Shown: positions 7,324 to 9,423 of the stretch, piece by piece | Layout of the letters: each line of letters opens with the position of its first letter | Position numbering within the stretch: the first letter of the stretch is position 1 | NCBI GenBank assembly: GCA_050633205.1 | Contig: JBOEGA010000177.1 | Coordinates: forward strand, 1-9,423 | DNA from: CBDHHC01 sp050633205 | Lineage (GTDB): Bacteria; Pseudomonadota; Alphaproteobacteria; Rhizobiales; CBDHHC01 | DNA: 9,423 nt | Reading direction: 5' to 3' | Notes under the pieces: model-generated | Databases searched by the model: none | What the model was told of the DNA's origin: nothing | The model's input: the letters and a program-made list of their open reading frames with translations, nothing else | Program-made: the position numbers and the translations under genes

Positions 7324-7803
7324 CTCAAATTTTTTCTCTAAAATCCTGATTAACCGCGCAATGTCAAAGCCATGCTTCTGCAATGACTTCGGAATAATAT
7401 GGACGACCTGTGGCATCACATAAATCAGGATAAATCTATCATCCTGCTGCCAGTGTTTAATTCTGCTCCACCTGACCAGGACTCGTGTGTCTTCGGTGGT
7501 AAGCATAATCCCTTCCTCTAAGAGCTCAACAGTACGCGGCTCTCCAATAATATCCTTGTTGGTATTATAAGTCATTCCGGCAGACCAGGTGGAAATATAT
7601 GGAGCAGAAAAGAAGTAAACTGCTAATGCAATAAAAAACCAGGAAAAGAAATTGTAGGGATTACCCCATAAATTATAAACTCCAAGCGCTCCAGGAATAC
7701 AAACCAATGAACCCAGAACAATCTTCTCTGTCAAAGACCGTTTCCAAAGTAGGCTCATAGCGCTTACAAACTCATCTTTTGTTATCTGATATTGCACTTT
7801 CAT
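7318..7803 (-). CDS. YcxB-like domain membrane protein
   Basis: A 161-residue protein. An N-terminal cytosolic stretch (1-26, MKVQYQITKDEFVSAM) is followed by two transmembrane segments (about 27-45 and 52-70). A C-terminal domain then shows the YcxB-like pattern: EEGIMLTTEDTRVLVRWSRI (96-115), a strand FILIYVM, and HIIPKSLQ (135-142). The Trp in VRWSRI and the I-P-K motif are the usual landmarks. Function is unknown for this family; it resembles the small membrane proteins once annotated as YcxB in Bacillus, though that name should not be transferred as a gene symbol. The ATG has AAGG a short distance upstream. It forms a single-gene unit, tail-to-tail with the serine hydrolase 52 bases away. 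Confidence 0.75.
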   Translation of the reverse strand: MKVQYQITKDEFVSAMSLLWKRSLTEKIVLGSLVCIPGALGVYNLWGNPYNFFSWFFIALAVYFFSAPYISTWSAGMTYNTNKDIIGEPRTVELLEEGIMLTTEDTRVLVRWSRIKHWQQDDRFILIYVMPQVVHIIPKSLQKHGFDIARLIRILEKKFEE

Positions 7804-8207
7804 TTCATCGCCTTACAGTGCAGAGTGGTTGAATATAGTTTATTTGCTTTCATTAATAGTGTCGTAATGAGAGTTAAAAGGGTTCAATGAAATATGGATA
7901 TCATGTGCGGGGAAGCAGGTGAGAAATCGGGTAAACAGGAAACCTCTCAATCAAAAAATACTACCGGATGGAAGCAGATGACGACGATGGTATGGTCTGA
8001 AACAGTGATCCGTTTTAAATATCATTCTGCCTGATGGGCTATGAGGCGAAAAAAGACAGTTTTCCCCACACCGCTTGATGCGTGCTTGTAACTCGCACCG
8101 GAACTAATCATGCAAACCTTAACCTCAAAAACACATTCAACGCATAGCAAGCACAGGCAAGAACAAAAATATCCCTCGCCGTTTTGTTTCTCCATCCGGT
8201 GAAGGCT
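7804..8207. other. Stretch of about 400 bases with no confident gene
   Basis: This gap lies between the start of the YcxB-like gene and the 3' end of the TraB/GumN-like gene. It must hold the YcxB-like promoter (an A+T-rich stretch at about 7830-7880 is the obvious place), but I could not fix clear -35/-10 boxes. A 46-codon ATG ORF on the plus strand (7894-8034) and a shorter one from 8110 have no recognisable product or strong ribosome site. No tRNA, repeat family or terminator with a T-run was seen. Confidence 0.5.
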
Positions 8208-8918
8208 CTACGGCTTCATAACTGTCATCCATTCAGATTTAGTAATTGTGTATTGCGGGTTTCTCAGGTTGGAGAGGTAGTAGATTACTGCACGCATATG
8301 TGAGGCGCCATAGAGTATGCCGATTTTGACTCTCTTGTTGTTATGTTTCTTCCGTTGTTTTTCAATAACATTAATTAAATGTTGGTCACGCCAATCCAGA
8401 ATAATAGTTTCAAATTCCTCTAATTTTTCGTTGTATGTCAGAATTTCTTCCTGAGATTTTTTAAGGCTCAATGCTGAGTATTTTACTATGTCTTTTCTTG
8501 TTCCGAAACAGCGCATATAAAGGCCAATGAATGGCGCTAATATTGGGATACCGAACCGAATATACCAACCAAGTTTTTCCCATTTTTTTTCGAACTCCCC
8601 ACCATCAACGTCTGCATGGACAAGCTTGTCCTTAACGTGCCTAAGATCCATGCTATTTTGCAGAACCAGTTTTAGTGACTTCGAAGCTACAAAAAATCTA
8701 TAGGATAAAGTTATTAGGGAGACAGTTCTGGATTTAACCCCCTCGCAGAGAATAATGTCACAGTCCTGCAGTCTCGTTAAAACTTCGGAATAAAAATCCT
8801 GTTCTGCTATGTGCAACATTGGGAAGAGTTGAAAAACCGGTGCGATGTCGTCATGGCTGGCTTCAAACTGAATGAATGCACTTCTGACACCCAATATTCC
8901 GGTTTCTATAATCTGCAT
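8208..8918 (-). CDS. TraB/GumN-family protein
   Basis: A 236-residue protein with the landmarks of the TraB/PrgY/GumN (TIKI-like) superfamily. An N-terminal LFPMLHIAEQDFYSEVLTRL (31-50) matches the usual histidine motif and the helix after it. DCDIILCEGV (52-61) holds the conserved Glu. An R-D-x-x-L element occurs at 177-181. YGASHMRAVIYYL (203-215) is the C-terminal G-A-x-H-M motif. A moderately hydrophobic stretch at about 119-136 (YIRFGIPILAPFIGLYM) may be a membrane segment. The family is thought to hold metal-dependent proteases (TIKI cleaves Wnt; PrgY/TraB reduces pheromone activity), but most bacterial members are uncharacterised. The coding sequence is more A+T-rich than the iorB-like gene. 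The ribosome site is weak (AGAGAAA). It stands alone, with a 14-bp palindrome upstream. The family call is from motif memory. Confidence 0.7.
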   Translation of the reverse strand: MQIIETGILGVRSAFIQFEASHDDIAPVFQLFPMLHIAEQDFYSEVLTRLQDCDIILCEGVKSRTVSLITLSYRFFVASKSLKLVLQNSMDLRHVKDKLVHADVDGGEFEKKWEKLGWYIRFGIPILAPFIGLYMRCFGTRKDIVKYSALSLKKSQEEILTYNEKLEEFETIILDWRDQHLINVIEKQRKKHNNKRVKIGILYGASHMRAVIYYLSNLRNPQYTITKSEWMTVMKP

Positions 8919-8948
8919 ATATTTCTCTAATTATATTATGCACCATGT

Positions 8949-8962
8949 ATACATATATGTAT
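8949..8962. promoter_or_regulatory. Palindrome upstream of the TraB/GumN-like gene, possible operator
   Basis: ATACATATATGTAT is a perfect 14-bp palindrome beginning 31 bases upstream of the start codon. Its place suggests a dimeric repressor or activator site, but it consists mostly of A and T in A+T-rich DNA, where such palindromes also arise by chance. Confidence 0.25.
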
Positions 8963-9137
8963 GACAACACAGAGTTCAATTTCTTCTCATGCAGAGGGAG
9001 TACAATTCCGGGTATTTACACGCGGATTACGGTACTCTATTATGTAGACTTTGGTGTTAATATGCGCATTCCAGAGAGAAACTTGGTAAGGCTTAGTCCA
9101 TTAATAGGCTCTACAAAAATACCCCACCAATTTTGTC

Positions 9138-9157
9138 ATCCCTGCCAAGGCAGAGAT
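9138..9157. repeat. Short intergenic palindromic repeat (GTCATCCCTGCC type)
   Basis: ATCCCTGCC (9138-9146) and GGCAGAGAT (9149-9157) form a 9-bp stem with one mismatch and a two-base loop, preceded by TTTTGTC and followed by CTAGT. It closely resembles the dispersed GTCATCCC...GGGATCTAGT palindromes found in many copies between genes of alphaproteobacteria. Only this copy is in the window, so the assignment rests on recalled similarity. Confidence 0.5.
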
Positions 9158-9336
9158 CTAGTAACCACAGGAGTTTATTGGCTTAAGAAAACTCCTCCAA
9201 AAAAATAAGCAAGTATAAATATTCTGTCCACTGCCAGACATCTGACCAGGCGGGTCTAAGTGTATAATGTGGTTTTCAAAAGTGACAAGCAGTGCCAAAC
9301 GCCAGTCACCCCCTTCGCCTGCGCTACGCTTTGGCA

Positions 9337-9423
9337 CTTCCCCCGTCAAGGGGGAAGGAAGAAGAAACGCCCCTTTAACTCACTGAATTAACGGCATACT
9401 TCCCTCTTCCCCCTTGACGGGGG
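9337..9423. repeat. Long inverted repeat built on GGGGG/CCCCC hairpins, cut by window edge
   Basis: The left arm begins with a perfect hairpin (cttccccc, 9337-9344; loop gtcaa; gggggaag, 9350-9357). An inverted copy, cttcccccttgacggggg, occupies 9406-9423 and is cut by the end of the window. Similarity extends beyond the hairpins: 9340-9370 is roughly the reverse complement of 9393-9423, so the whole could fold into one long stem around a loop of about 22 bases. This is typical of REP-like or MITE-like intergenic elements. A preceding stretch (cgcctgcgctacgctttggc, 9317-9336) may belong to it. Confidence 0.6.

Larger units (their letters stand above)
8919..9423. other. Non-coding right end with several palindromic repeats
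   Basis: About 500 bases without a credible gene. It holds the upstream region of the TraB/GumN-like gene, a 14-bp palindrome, a hairpin repeat at 9138-9157, an 8-bp stem at 9169-9196 and a long inverted repeat at the window edge. The short ORFs here translate the palindromes and show no family features. Confidence 0.6.

Noticed and set aside
8945..9208. Plus-strand ORF of 87 codons ahead of the right-end repeats
   Set aside because: Its C-terminal half is a translation of the palindromic repeat (the FCHPCQGRDLV stretch), a common artefact of such repeats; no ribosome site.
9158..9349. Minus-strand ORF of 63 codons in the repeat region
   Set aside because: Its start lies in the inverted repeat and its reading is repeat-derived; no support as a gene.

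Overview
The window looks like chromosomal DNA from a Gram-negative proteobacterium, probably an alphaproteobacterium. The evidence is indirect: a two-subunit, Tat-dependent IorAB-type molybdenum hydroxylase, good Shine-Dalgarno sites (for example GGAGG before iorB), and short palindromic intergenic repeats at the right end. I cannot assign a genus. I see no rRNA, tRNA, CRISPR array, transposase, integrase or phage gene.

Left third (1-2745, minus strand). A compact operon encodes a [2Fe-2S] subunit (iorA-like) and a molybdopterin-binding catalytic subunit (iorB-like), two bases apart, ending in a strong intrinsic terminator at 70-103. The proteins should form a periplasmic molybdenum hydroxylase exported by the Tat system. 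The substrate is not shown by the sequence. From 2746 to about 3092 no confident gene is visible, only a short ORF whose frame continues past an in-frame TGA. It is followed by a C-terminal piece of a VOC (glyoxalase-fold) protein without a start, apparently a gene remnant.

Middle (3410-5417, plus strand). A DUF1294 membrane protein and an EamA/DMT transporter may be co-transcribed. A tandem CBS-domain protein follows with its own plausible promoter (TTGCTC-N17-TATACT). It converges on a serine-rich protein of unknown function on the minus strand (5451-5894), with a hairpin between them.

Right half (6054-9423). A membrane-anchored beta-lactamase-fold serine hydrolase (plus) converges with a small two-helix membrane protein with a YcxB-like domain (minus). 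After about 400 bases without a confident gene comes a TraB/GumN-family protein (minus), more A+T-rich than the left-hand genes. The last 500 bases are non-coding and hold palindromic repeats, including a long inverted repeat cut by the window edge.

The genes look like independent one- or two-gene units, not one pathway. I did not find a convincing new multi-gene system. The best leads are the serine-rich orphan, the TraB/GumN gene with a palindrome upstream, the decayed VOC locus, and the inverted repeat at the right edge.
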